The notes under the pieces were generated by a model. The model was not told the origin of the DNA. It searched no databases and saw only the letters and a program-made list of their open reading frames with translations. The position numbers were made by a program, and so were the translations under genes. This document shows, one piece after another, positions 1 to 5,883 of a stretch of 8,588 nucleotides of DNA; within the stretch, counting starts at the first letter, position 1, and every line of letters begins with the position of its first letter. Source of the DNA: Rikenellaceae bacterium (GTDB lineage Bacteria > Bacteroidota > Bacteroidia > Bacteroidales > UBA932); contig CAAGIL010000091.1 in the NCBI GenBank assembly GCA_900769905.1, positions 1 to 8,588 of the forward strand, given 5' to 3'.

Positions 1-125
1 AACCAGCCTGTTTGCGCACCAAATCCATTTTTTTGCAAGTTGGTGCGCAGAAAGGGCATTTTTGCGCACGAACTACTTTTACCTGAAATCAATTTGCTCC
101 GGACACACTCGAAAGAGAGTGTCCG
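1..125. repeat. Two hairpins at the left breakpoint of the rhamnosidase fragment
   Basis: Bases 13-22 (TGCGCACCAA) and 40-49 (TTGGTGCGCA) form a perfect 10-bp inverted repeat around a 17-base T-rich loop. Its left arm starts within TTTGCGCAC (11-19), which recurs at 61-69. A second hairpin pairs 100-110 with 115-125: ten of eleven positions pair (A107/A118 is the mismatch) around the loop GAAA. The reading frame is open from base 1, but the peptide before about base 118 does not look like a rhamnosidase, so this stretch is probably non-coding or foreign. The second stem ends where recognisable rhamnosidase sequence begins, so it lies at the breakpoint. I cannot assign it to a known element. 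The pairing is read directly; its role is unknown. Confidence 0.6.
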
Positions 126-351
126 CACCCTTTGGAAAGTGCCATATGAAGTGGAGATAACGGATTACCTGAAAGAAGGCACCAACGCCCTGGAAATCCG
201 CGTCACCAACCTCTGGCCCAACCGCCTCATCGGTGATGCCGCTCTGCCGGAATCGGAACGTCTCACCTATATCGGCTTCCCGTTCTACCACCCTGATGAC
301 CCTCTCCTGCCATCAGGCCTCATCGGACCTGTGAGGATTCTTCGACAATAA
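118..351 (+). pseudogene. C-terminal remnant of a GH106-like alpha-L-rhamnosidase
   Basis: About 77 codons match the C-terminal beta-sandwich tail of GH106 alpha-L-rhamnosidases and related sugar-binding glycosidases. The characteristic blocks are TLWKVPYEVEITDYL, LEIRVTNLWPNRLIGD and, near the end, PLLPSGLIGPVRIL followed by a natural TAA. Full-length family members are around 1,000 residues, and here the catalytic domain is entirely missing. A start such as the TTG at 40 would add a non-homologous leader, so the open frame is not a real gene start. The living enzyme would release L-rhamnose from plant glycans such as rhamnogalacturonan, usually after export to the periplasm. The tail is undamaged up to its stop, so the loss was one 5' deletion or a recombination near base 118. 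GH106 is my best assignment from the tail motifs; another family with this C-terminal domain is possible. Confidence 0.75.
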
Positions 352-357
352 TGTAGT

Positions 358-487
358 ATGTCTCATTATTTTCATGGCATTTGACTGCGGCGCAACCTCC
401 AGCCGCGGGGGCCGTCAACATTTGAAGGCGGTTCCTTCCGGATGGAGGAGGTGTGCCGCTTCCCTTCGGGGATGGCTAAGGTGTGAT
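358..487 (+). pseudogene. N-terminal remnant of a second rhamnulokinase, three frameshifts
   Basis: Read in three frames, this stretch encodes a kinase amino terminus: MSHYF (from 358), then MAFDCGATSSRG (from 374), then GGSFRMEEVCRFPSGM ending in a stop near 487. It aligns with the start of the intact rhaB in this window (YYLAVDLGATSGR, then IEMRELTRFSNPM), including the DxGATS phosphate-binding loop of FGGY kinases. Removing one T from the TTTT at 370-373, one G from GGGGG near 396-400 and one T from the TTT near 411-413 restores one frame. The remaining ~450 codons are absent. It begins 6 bp after the rhamnosidase stop, which suggests the two were once consecutive genes of one operon. It differs enough in sequence from rhaB (FDCGATSSR against VDLGATSGR) to be a paralogue rather than a recent duplicate. 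It is dead as it stands. Confidence 0.8.
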
Positions 488-525
488 AATCTGAGCATCA
501 AACTTGTATTTTAAGAGAAAATGAG

Positions 526-533
526 TAATTTTG
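526..533 (+). promoter_or_regulatory. Candidate -7 box for the AAA ATPase gene
   Basis: TAATTTTG fits the Bacteroides -7 consensus TAnnTTTG exactly. A partial -33 box (CTTG at 503-506) lies about 19 bases upstream. The start codon follows 53 bases downstream, after an A/T-rich leader without a Shine-Dalgarno sequence. The box suggests that the ATPase gene carries its own promoter and does not depend on the decayed operon to its left. Confidence 0.5.
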
Positions 534-586
534 CATAAATAAATTATGAGAAACTGAGGTAATTTTCAAAATCTAATATTGAGAAT

Positions 587-1930
587 ATGAAGGAAATGGA
601 GTCAATTTTCCAAAGGAAATTATACGATAGGATGCTGCAATGGAAGCAAGAGGAGCAGGGACAGACGGCCTTGTTGATTGAGGGTGTCAGACGTGTCGGC
701 AAATCTACTTTGGCGGAAACGTTCGCTAAGAAAGAGTATCGTTCGTATATCCTTATCGACTTCAATAAGGCGAGCAAGGAGACTAAGAGTCTGTTTGACG
801 ATTTGTCTTCGTTGGACTTCATATTCCTGAGATTGCAGGCTCAGTATGGCGTGCAGCTATATAACAGGCAGTCTGTGATAGTGTTTGATGAAGTGCAGAA
901 ATGTCCGAATGCGCGTCAGGCGATCAAGTATCTGGTGGAGGACGGGCGATATGATTATATAGAGACGGGGTCGCTGATTTCGATTCACAAGAATACGAAA
1001 GATATTACCATCCCTAGTGAAGAAGAGCGCGTGCAACTGAATCCATTGGACTTCGAAGAGTTTCGTTGGGCATTGGGTGATAAAGCTCTGATGCCGCTGC
1101 TATCAGAGTTCTATGAGAGGAATGTGCCACTGGGGCCTGCTTTCCGCAACACTATGAGAAACATGAGACTGTATATGCTGGTGGGTGGTATGCCTCAGGC
1201 GGTAGCCGAATATCTCAAGACTAACAACCTTAGTCGTGTGGACAAGAAGAAGCGAGACATTCTTAAGCTTTACATAGAGGACTTGAATAAAATTGATCCT
1301 AGCGGAAAGGCGGCAATGCTGTTCAAGGCAATTCCGGCTCAGCTGACGGGGAATGCAAAGCGGTATCAGGTGTCAAGCGTGCTGAAAGATGATCGCGTAG
1401 ATACGGTGGCTGGTATTGTAAGTGAGATGCAGGCTTCGATGTGCATCAATCTGTCGCGCCATGTAAGTGACCCAAATGTAGGGCTGAGCCTATCGGAGGA
1501 ACTGGATTGCTACAAGATGTTTGTATGCGACACAGGTTTGTTTATCACTCTGGCTTTTTGGGACAAGTCCTATACGGAGAATGTGATATACGAGAAACTG
1601 TTGAGTGACAAGCTATCGGCCAACTTAGGCTACGTATATGAAAATTTGGTGGCACAGATGCTTGTAGCTGCCGGCAACGAATTGTTCTACCACTCATGGC
1701 CGACTCCGGACGGAAAGCATAATTACGAGATTGATTTCCTGTTGTCCAGGGGCAACAAGTTGTGTCCGTTGGAGGTTAAATCTTCAGGCTACAAGGCTCA
1801 CGCATCGCTGGACGCCTTTCAGGAAAAGTTCTCGGCAAGGATACTGCACAGGTATCTAATATATACGAAGGATTTGGCTAGAGATCAGGATGTGCTGATG
1901 CTGCCGGTGTTCATGGTGGGGCTTATTTGA
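587..1930 (+). CDS. AAA_14 / DUF4143 family ATPase
   Basis: A 447-residue protein of the common AAA ATPase family with an N-terminal AAA_14 domain and a C-terminal DUF4143 domain. The Walker A motif is GVRRVGKS (residues 33-40, Lys39), and Walker B is VIVFDE (97-102). An ETGS motif at 126-129 fits the sensor position. Near the C terminus, EIDFLL (381-386) and LEVKS (395-399) reproduce the PD-(D/E)XK nuclease-like signature, with Asp383, Glu396 and Lys398 as the likely core. Length is usual for the family and there is no signal peptide or membrane segment, so it is cytoplasmic. The cellular role of this family is not established; many Bacteroidales genomes hold dozens of copies next to mobile elements. 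Here it is intact while everything around it to 2417 is broken, it looks more A+T-rich than the rha genes, and it has its own candidate promoter, all consistent with insertion. Met1 at 587 was chosen because it leaves a complete domain; Met4 at 596 is an alternative. Confidence 0.9.
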   Translation: MKEMESIFQRKLYDRMLQWKQEEQGQTALLIEGVRRVGKSTLAETFAKKEYRSYILIDFNKASKETKSLFDDLSSLDFIFLRLQAQYGVQLYNRQSVIVFDEVQKCPNARQAIKYLVEDGRYDYIETGSLISIHKNTKDITIPSEEERVQLNPLDFEEFRWALGDKALMPLLSEFYERNVPLGPAFRNTMRNMRLYMLVGGMPQAVAEYLKTNNLSRVDKKKRDILKLYIEDLNKIDPSGKAAMLFKAIPAQLTGNAKRYQVSSVLKDDRVDTVAGIVSEMQASMCINLSRHVSDPNVGLSLSEELDCYKMFVCDTGLFITLAFWDKSYTENVIYEKLLSDKLSANLGYVYENLVAQMLVAAGNELFYHSWPTPDGKHNYEIDFLLSRGNKLCPLEVKSSGYKAHASLDAFQEKFSARILHRYLIYTKDLARDQDVLMLPVFMVGLI

Positions 1931-1940
1931 TAGGTGCGGT

Positions 1941-1980
1941 GCCGTTGCACACTCGTGACTTTAGTCGTGAGTTAAACGGC
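1941..1980 (+). repeat. Subterminal hairpin of an IS200/IS605-type element
   Basis: ACTCGTGAC (1951-1959) pairs with GTCGTGAGT (1964-1972) around a TTTA loop, with two G-T wobbles. The outer arms GCCGTT (1941-1946) and AACGGC (1975-1980) pair perfectly, with small unpaired bulges between. IS200/IS605 elements carry imperfect single-strand hairpins of this kind at their ends, which TnpA binds. This one lies between the ATPase stop (1930) and the likely tnpA start (2005), where the left end should be. It could also act as a weak terminator for the ATPase gene. The pairing is seen directly; assignment as the left end is inferred from position. Confidence 0.6.
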
Positions 1981-2004
1981 ACAAGGATTGTGGGGTTAGG
2001 AAAT

Positions 2005-2373
2005 ATGTCTAAATCTGTATTCGATATGCCTCAAGAACATCATGGACGGGGTTATGCTTATTCTTTGCAGTATCATATCGTGTTTTGTACCAAATATAGA
2101 CGTAAGGTATTGCAGAATGGAGTGGATGAAACCTGTAAGTATATTCTTTGGGAATTGTCCGAGTCGATGGAATTCACTATCTTTGCCATGGAGGTAATGC
2201 CGGACCATATACATCTGCTTGTGGATGTAAAGCCTTCTTTCAGAATACCGGAGGCAATGCAGAAAATCAAGGGAAGGATGTCACGCTCATTGTTTGTTAT
2301 GCATCCTGAGATAAAACAGAAGTTATGGGAAGGGCATCTATGGAATCCGCCTTCCGCAAGATGTCGGGGATGA
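2005..2373 (+). pseudogene. tnpA: Truncated IS200/IS605 TnpA (HUH Y1 transposase)
   Basis: Residues from about 17 onward match TnpA of the IS200/IS605 family. YSLQYHIVFCTKYRRKVL is the usual N-terminal strand, and MPDHIHLLV holds the HUH metal-binding motif (His68 and His70 from the 2005 start). KLWEGHLWNP (106-115) marks the approach to the C-terminal helix. That helix, with the nucleophilic tyrosine that cuts and joins single-stranded DNA, is missing: after WNP the frame runs into foreign sequence and stops at 2371-2373. The family is usually 130-155 residues, so about 30 are lost. The product should be inactive in transposition. I chose the ATG at 2005; the one at 2026 is also possible, while the open frame back to TTG 1927 covers the end hairpin and is unlikely to be translated. 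No tnpB or omega RNA is visible. Confidence 0.85.
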
Positions 2374-2417
2374 CTCCGTCGGAGTATCGGGCTGTCACTC
2401 AGGGAAAGACATTATAA
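2340..2417 (+). pseudogene. C-terminal tail of an AraC-family regulator
   Basis: Twenty-five codons plus TAA, in a different frame from the transposase, read SAFRKMSGMTPSEYR and a short tail. This is the end of the second helix-turn-helix of AraC/XylS regulators. It aligns with TAFRKKTGLSPSDFR (residues 273-287) of the intact regulator at the other end of the window. Everything upstream is replaced by transposase sequence; the join lies around 2337-2348. The stop codon at 2415-2417 directly abuts the rhaD stop codon on the opposite strand, so the two genes ended tail to tail with no spacer. It is a different protein from the intact regulator, not a copy of its end. Confidence 0.8.
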
Positions 2418-3230
2418 TTATTTCGGGAGTCCGAAAGTATCCGTCAGCTCCTGCATCTGGGCGTCGGTCATGCCTTCCGGCTCGAAGCCCATGTTCTTTG
2501 AAGCGATGTATATCTGCGCGGCCTTGTTGAGCACGTCCACCTGGTCGAACGCCGACATGATATCCGTGTCAACGGCGAACACTCCGTGCTTCTCCCACAT
2601 CACCACGTCATAGTCCTCGTCTATTGTCCTGATTGTGGCGTTCGCGAGCTCCACTCCGCTCGGCATAAGGTACGGGACCATGCCGAGTCCGCGCGGACAG
2701 AATGCCTTGGTCTCCGGAATCATTGACCATAGCAGCCTTGTGGCCACGTCCTTCTCCATGAACTTGCGGCTGTGTGTCATCGCGACAAGCTCGATCGGGT
2801 GTGTGTGCAGCGAAGCGCGGTAAGGCGAGCCTTTGGCGAGCAGGTAGTTGTGCACACTGAGGTGTGAAGGCAGCTCCGAGGTAGGCATTACCGGGTTGTC
2901 CGCAACAATCTCATAGCTTGCGCAGTCATCCAGAATCCTGATTATCGAGCCGTTCGCCATAGGGTCACGGGCAAGGTCGCGCATACGTTTCTGGGTGCCC
3001 TTGCAATAGAACCAGCATCCTTTGAGGTACGGAAGCACGGCTCCTGTCTGTCTCACTCCGCTGATAGCCGGCATGCTGCGCATCTGTTCATCGACATATT
3101 CCGTAACGTTGACGGTGATGTTGCCTCCGTTGCGCTCCGCCCAGCCTTTTTCCCACAGGTAGCCAGCGGTCTCCGCCACCTGCCATACCGCGGCCGAAAG
3201 CTCCGGCCTGTTTTCAAGTATCGATTTCAT
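2418..3230 (-). CDS. rhaD: L-rhamnulose-1-phosphate aldolase RhaD
   Basis: A zinc-dependent class II aldolase that cleaves L-rhamnulose-1-phosphate into dihydroxyacetone phosphate and L-lactaldehyde, the last common step of rhamnose breakdown; cytoplasmic. The 270 residues compare with 274 in Escherichia coli. The family blocks are present: AERNGGNITV (31-40), TSELPSH with Glu119, LHTHP with His142 and His144, and EKHGVF with His215. These match the E. coli catalytic Glu117 and zinc ligands His141, His143 and His212. It is the last rha gene on this strand, separated from rhaT by a 250-bp structured repeat, so expression may be lower than, or partly independent of, the genes upstream. In B. 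thetaiotaomicron an oxidoreductase (rhaO) follows; here only the tail of a broken AraC gene lies beyond, in opposite orientation. Confidence 0.96.
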   Translation of the reverse strand: MKSILENRPELSAAVWQVAETAGYLWEKGWAERNGGNITVNVTEYVDEQMRSMPAISGVRQTGAVLPYLKGCWFYCKGTQKRMRDLARDPMANGSIIRILDDCASYEIVADNPVMPTSELPSHLSVHNYLLAKGSPYRASLHTHPIELVAMTHSRKFMEKDVATRLLWSMIPETKAFCPRGLGMVPYLMPSGVELANATIRTIDEDYDVVMWEKHGVFAVDTDIMSAFDQVDVLNKAAQIYIASKNMGFEPEGMTDAQMQELTDTFGLPK

Positions 3231-3480
3231 TTTGATATAATCTATTATCTGTCATTCAACTTGTTTCTTACCTTTCGGATGTTTCTCCTGTAATTTCGGG
3301 CGCTTTTCTGTCATTTCGACCGAGCAACGCGAGTGGAGAAATCTAAAAATGTAGATCTCTCCATGCGGCCTTCGGCCTTAGTCGAGATGACAATGTGCAT
3401 TGCTCAGCCGGGATGACATTGCTCTTTCTTCAGACGAGATGACAATGTGCGTTGCCCGTTCGAAATGACAGGAATATGGA
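3231..3480. repeat. Dispersed cloverleaf repeat and 26-bp array between rhaT and rhaD
   Basis: This 250-bp gap has no gene. It holds an imperfect palindrome: TGTCATTTCGAC (3309-3320) pairs with GTCGAGATGACA (3381-3392), and inside it GGAGAAATCT (3335-3344) pairs with AGATCTCTCC (3353-3362). GGCC-TTC-GGCC adds a small third hairpin near 3367-3377, giving a cloverleaf-like fold. From 3384 the right arm continues as an array: GRRATGACA occurs at 3384, 3410, 3436 and 3462, exactly 26 bp apart; copies 1 and 3 share GAGATGACAATGTGC, and the last copy is cut short. Sequences of the type 'TTTCGACCGAGC..GAGTGGAGAAATCT' are scattered between genes in many Bacteroidales genomes, from my general knowledge. 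Within a transcript this could pause or end transcription, or stabilise RNA ends. Confidence 0.75.
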
Positions 3481-4515
3481 CTAATGGATTAATTCTGGAA
3501 GGAAGGAGCTGACTATCAGCACCGCGATGCCTGCTAAAAGCACCATGACGGTCTTTCTTGAACAGCCTTTCCATTCTTTCAGTATTATGCCCCAGACATT
3601 GGAGAAAGTCACGTTCAATGCCATGAGTATGCAGAATGCAAGCGTGTCCATCGCGCTTCCGCTGACAAAGAAGCTTCTTCCGAGGCTCAGCCCGAAGAAC
3701 TGGCTGTACCATAGCAGTCCCGCAAGGGCGCACAGAAGTATGTTTGCGCGCCAGAGCTTCCCGTTGCGATAGTCGGAGAATGTGCCGTTCTTCCTGTTCT
3801 GAAACAGGCAGTAGGCGGCATTTGTGATAAATCCTCCGATTGTGACGAGCAGGGTGGCCGGAAGCGTGCGGAACATAGGCTGGGTAAGCTCGCCGAAATT
3901 GATGTCCTTTCCGAATTCAAGCCCGACATTGAAGCATCCGCTCATGAAGCCTGCAAGCAGGGCAATGGCGAGCCCTTTCGGGAAATTGAAATCCTTGACG
4001 GCCTCCTTCTTCTCCTCCTCGGAAAGGCTCGCCGACTTCATGCCGCCGGCGACTCCGATAATCGCAATGCCTGCAAGAGTGGCTATCACTCCGATTATTA
4101 CCGCTCCTGTGAGCGATTCGAGGGCATTGAGTTCCGGGAAGAAAATGTTGAGCAGGACCGGTCCCATAACCGTTCCGAGGCCGGCGCAGGTTCCGAGGGC
4201 TATGGACTGGCCGAGGGCCACGCCGAGGTAGCGCATGGACAGTCCGAAAGTCAGGCCGCCGACTCCCCAGAGCACACCGAACAGCATTGTGAGCATGGAT
4301 TCCTTCGGGTATGCCGCGTAAAGCTCGATGAGCCCGTGTCCCTGAGGTACGGCGAGCAAGGCTCCCGCTATTGGGAAAACCAGCCATGCGAATACGCCCT
4401 GCACAAGCCAGTAGCTTTCCCAGCTCCACTTCTTTATCTTGTTTATTGGTACATAGCTGCTCGACTGGCAGAATGCTCCGACTGCTATTATCAGCAGGCC
4501 GACAAAAATGTTCAT
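3481..4515 (-). CDS. rhaT: L-rhamnose-proton symporter RhaT
   Basis: An inner-membrane transporter that brings L-rhamnose into the cytoplasm with protons. The 344 residues equal the length of E. coli RhaT, and the sequence is almost wholly made of hydrophobic segments, consistent with the ten-helix drug/metabolite-transporter fold. The N terminus (FVGLLIIAVGAFCQSSSYVP, then KKWSWESYWLVQG) has the family pattern in which a first helix precedes the K-x-W-S-W-E block. Other conserved stretches are GVLWGVGGLTFGLSMRYLG and GTCAGLGTVMGP. A hydrophilic loop, SASLSEEEKKEAVKD, near the middle would be cytoplasmic. It starts 44 bp after the rhaA stop, within the operon. The gap holds the short palindrome AATTGTCAATT but nothing that looks like a terminator. 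Confidence 0.95.
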   Translation of the reverse strand: MNIFVGLLIIAVGAFCQSSSYVPINKIKKWSWESYWLVQGVFAWLVFPIAGALLAVPQGHGLIELYAAYPKESMLTMLFGVLWGVGGLTFGLSMRYLGVALGQSIALGTCAGLGTVMGPVLLNIFFPELNALESLTGAVIIGVIATLAGIAIIGVAGGMKSASLSEEEKKEAVKDFNFPKGLAIALLAGFMSGCFNVGLEFGKDINFGELTQPMFRTLPATLLVTIGGFITNAAYCLFQNRKNGTFSDYRNGKLWRANILLCALAGLLWYSQFFGLSLGRSFFVSGSAMDTLAFCILMALNVTFSNVWGIILKEWKGCSRKTVMVLLAGIAVLIVSSFLPELIH

Positions 4516-4559
4516 CTTTTATTTAATAAATTGTCAATTAATCAGATATCTCGACGGGG

Positions 4560-5813
4560 CTACCTTCCGGCAAGAACCGTCTTTTCGTATTCCTTGATGG
4601 CATCGATGACCCCGTTTCCGACAGGGACGCCGTTGCGTACGCAGAACTCGTCGTAAACAGCATTCCACGGCATAGTCTTGCCCTCCTCGATAAGCTGGAG
4701 CACCTCGAACGTGTCACCTGCAAGCTCGTGCCTTGCTATGAGCTCCTTAGGTTCGAGAAGAGCCTTGAGCATACATTTTTGCGCTGAGCGTGAACCGATT
4801 ACGTATGCTCCGATGCGGTTGATGGAGCCGTCGAAGAAGTCGAGGCCGTAATGCACTCTGTCAAGTGCGCCGGCACGTACTATTTCGGAGAACAGGTCCT
4901 GTGTCTGGTCGTCCATGATGGTCACATGGTCTGAGTCCCAGCGTACAGGGCGGCTTACGTGGAGCATCAGCTCCGGAACAAACTGGAGGACAGCCGAAAC
5001 CTTGTCCCCAGGTATCTCTGACGGGTGATAATGGCCTGTGTCGATTGTAAGCATCACATTGTTCTTGGCTGCGTAGGCCGTATAAAAATCATGTGAACCG
5101 ACAGTGAAGCTCTCAAGGCCGATTCCGAACACCTTGCCTTCGATGCAGTCCTTCATCCATTCCTTCTTTTCCGCGAAAATCTCGTCGAGAGACTTCTTGA
5201 GAGTTTCACGGTAGAGCATATGGTTGACAGACACGTCCTTGCATCCGTCATGCACCCATGTGTTCATGATGCAAGGGTCGTTCTGCGCCTTTCCCATCGC
5301 GTCTGCGATGTCGCGGCAGCGCTTTGAATGCTCCACCCAAAAGCTGCGTATGCTTTCGTCAGGATTTGCGAGGGTCAGGTTTCCGCTCTTCGGGTGAGAG
5401 AATGAAGTCGAGTTGAAGTCGAGCTTGGTGTCATGCTCCTTCGCCCACTCTATCCAGCTTTCGAAGTACTCCACGGTCACTTCGTTCCTGTCAACGACCT
5501 TGCCTTTGAAGTCTCCGTAGATTTCGTGGAGATTGAGTCTGTGGTTTCCCGGGATGAGGCTTTTCGCCTTGAGGATGTCGGTGCGGAGCTCGTCGATGTT
5601 GCGGGCCGCGCCCGGATAGTTGCCTGTGGACTGGATGCCTCCGGACAATGCTCCGGCCTGGACTTCAAAGCCTTTCACGTCGTCCGCCTGCCAGCAGTGC
5701 ATGCTCAGGTGGAAATCCTGAAGCTGTGCAAGTACTTTTTCGGTATCCACGCCGAGCTCGGCGTAGCGTTCCCTGGCTATTTCATAAGCCTGATGGATAA
5801 GTGTTTCTTTCAT
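4560..5813 (-). CDS. rhaA: L-rhamnose isomerase RhaA
   Basis: Converts L-rhamnose to L-rhamnulose in the cytoplasm by a metal-assisted hydride shift, the first step of the pathway. At 417 residues it is close to E. coli RhaA (419). The metal ligands are in register: His261 in TIDTGHYHP, and Asp293 and Asp295 in RWDSDH, against His262, Asp294 and Asp296 in E. coli. Other family blocks are SMHCWQADDVKGFE (37-50), GIQSTGNYPG (59-68), LDFNSTSFSHP (131-141) and GLESFTVGSHDFY (232-244). It follows rhaB by 70 bp, a gap that contains a half copy of the dispersed repeat. The start at 5813 gives the usual N terminus (IHQAYEIARERYAELGVD). Confidence 0.97.
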   Translation of the reverse strand: MKETLIHQAYEIARERYAELGVDTEKVLAQLQDFHLSMHCWQADDVKGFEVQAGALSGGIQSTGNYPGAARNIDELRTDILKAKSLIPGNHRLNLHEIYGDFKGKVVDRNEVTVEYFESWIEWAKEHDTKLDFNSTSFSHPKSGNLTLANPDESIRSFWVEHSKRCRDIADAMGKAQNDPCIMNTWVHDGCKDVSVNHMLYRETLKKSLDEIFAEKKEWMKDCIEGKVFGIGLESFTVGSHDFYTAYAAKNNVMLTIDTGHYHPSEIPGDKVSAVLQFVPELMLHVSRPVRWDSDHVTIMDDQTQDLFSEIVRAGALDRVHYGLDFFDGSINRIGAYVIGSRSAQKCMLKALLEPKELIARHELAGDTFEVLQLIEEGKTMPWNAVYDEFCVRNGVPVGNGVIDAIKEYEKTVLAGR

Positions 5814-5849
5814 ATCTTTATGTGTTTTTATGTTACTTCTTTTATTAGC

Positions 5850-5882
5850 TATCTCCGCTCACTTCGTCCGGCCGGGATGACA
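5850..5882. repeat. Half copy of the dispersed repeat between rhaB and rhaA
   Basis: The stretch from TATCTCCGCTC to GGCCGGGATGACA resembles the right half of the larger element between rhaT and rhaD (AGATCTCTCC, then GGCC, then GTCGAGATGACA). It ends one base before the rhaB stop codon. The left half, which would supply the pairing arms, is absent. The same element family therefore occurs twice within one operon, in the same orientation. Confidence 0.55.
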
Positions 5883-5883
5883 A

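Noticed and set aside
40..117. A new small protein with the rhamnosidase tail as its C-terminal domain, starting at TTG 40 or upstream.
   Set aside because: The leader peptide has no family features, overlaps two hairpins, and the frame is open through the window edge by chance or from an earlier gene. A truncated gene is the simpler explanation.
370..413. The homopolymers in the kinase remnant as phase-variation switches.
   Set aside because: Tracts of 3-5 bases are too short for frequent slippage, three would have to change together, and the gene is also missing most of its length.
1927..2004. An N-terminal extension of TnpA from the TTG at 1927, overlapping the ATPase stop codon.
   Set aside because: The added 26 residues are encoded by the element's end hairpin (1941-1980) and have no TnpA similarity. 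ATG at 2005 or 2026 is more likely.
3384..3480. The 26-bp periodic array as a small CRISPR array.
   Set aside because: The whole 26-bp unit is degenerate repeat with no unique spacers, the repeats are not conserved in length, and no cas gene is nearby. It is an extension of a dispersed palindromic repeat.
3917..4429. A 170-codon minus-strand frame and a 135-codon plus-strand frame (3824-4231) within rhaT.
   Set aside because: Both overlap the conserved membrane protein in other frames and have shadow-like composition (Arg/Gly/His-rich, or Pro/Ser/Ala-rich). No start context or homology supports them.
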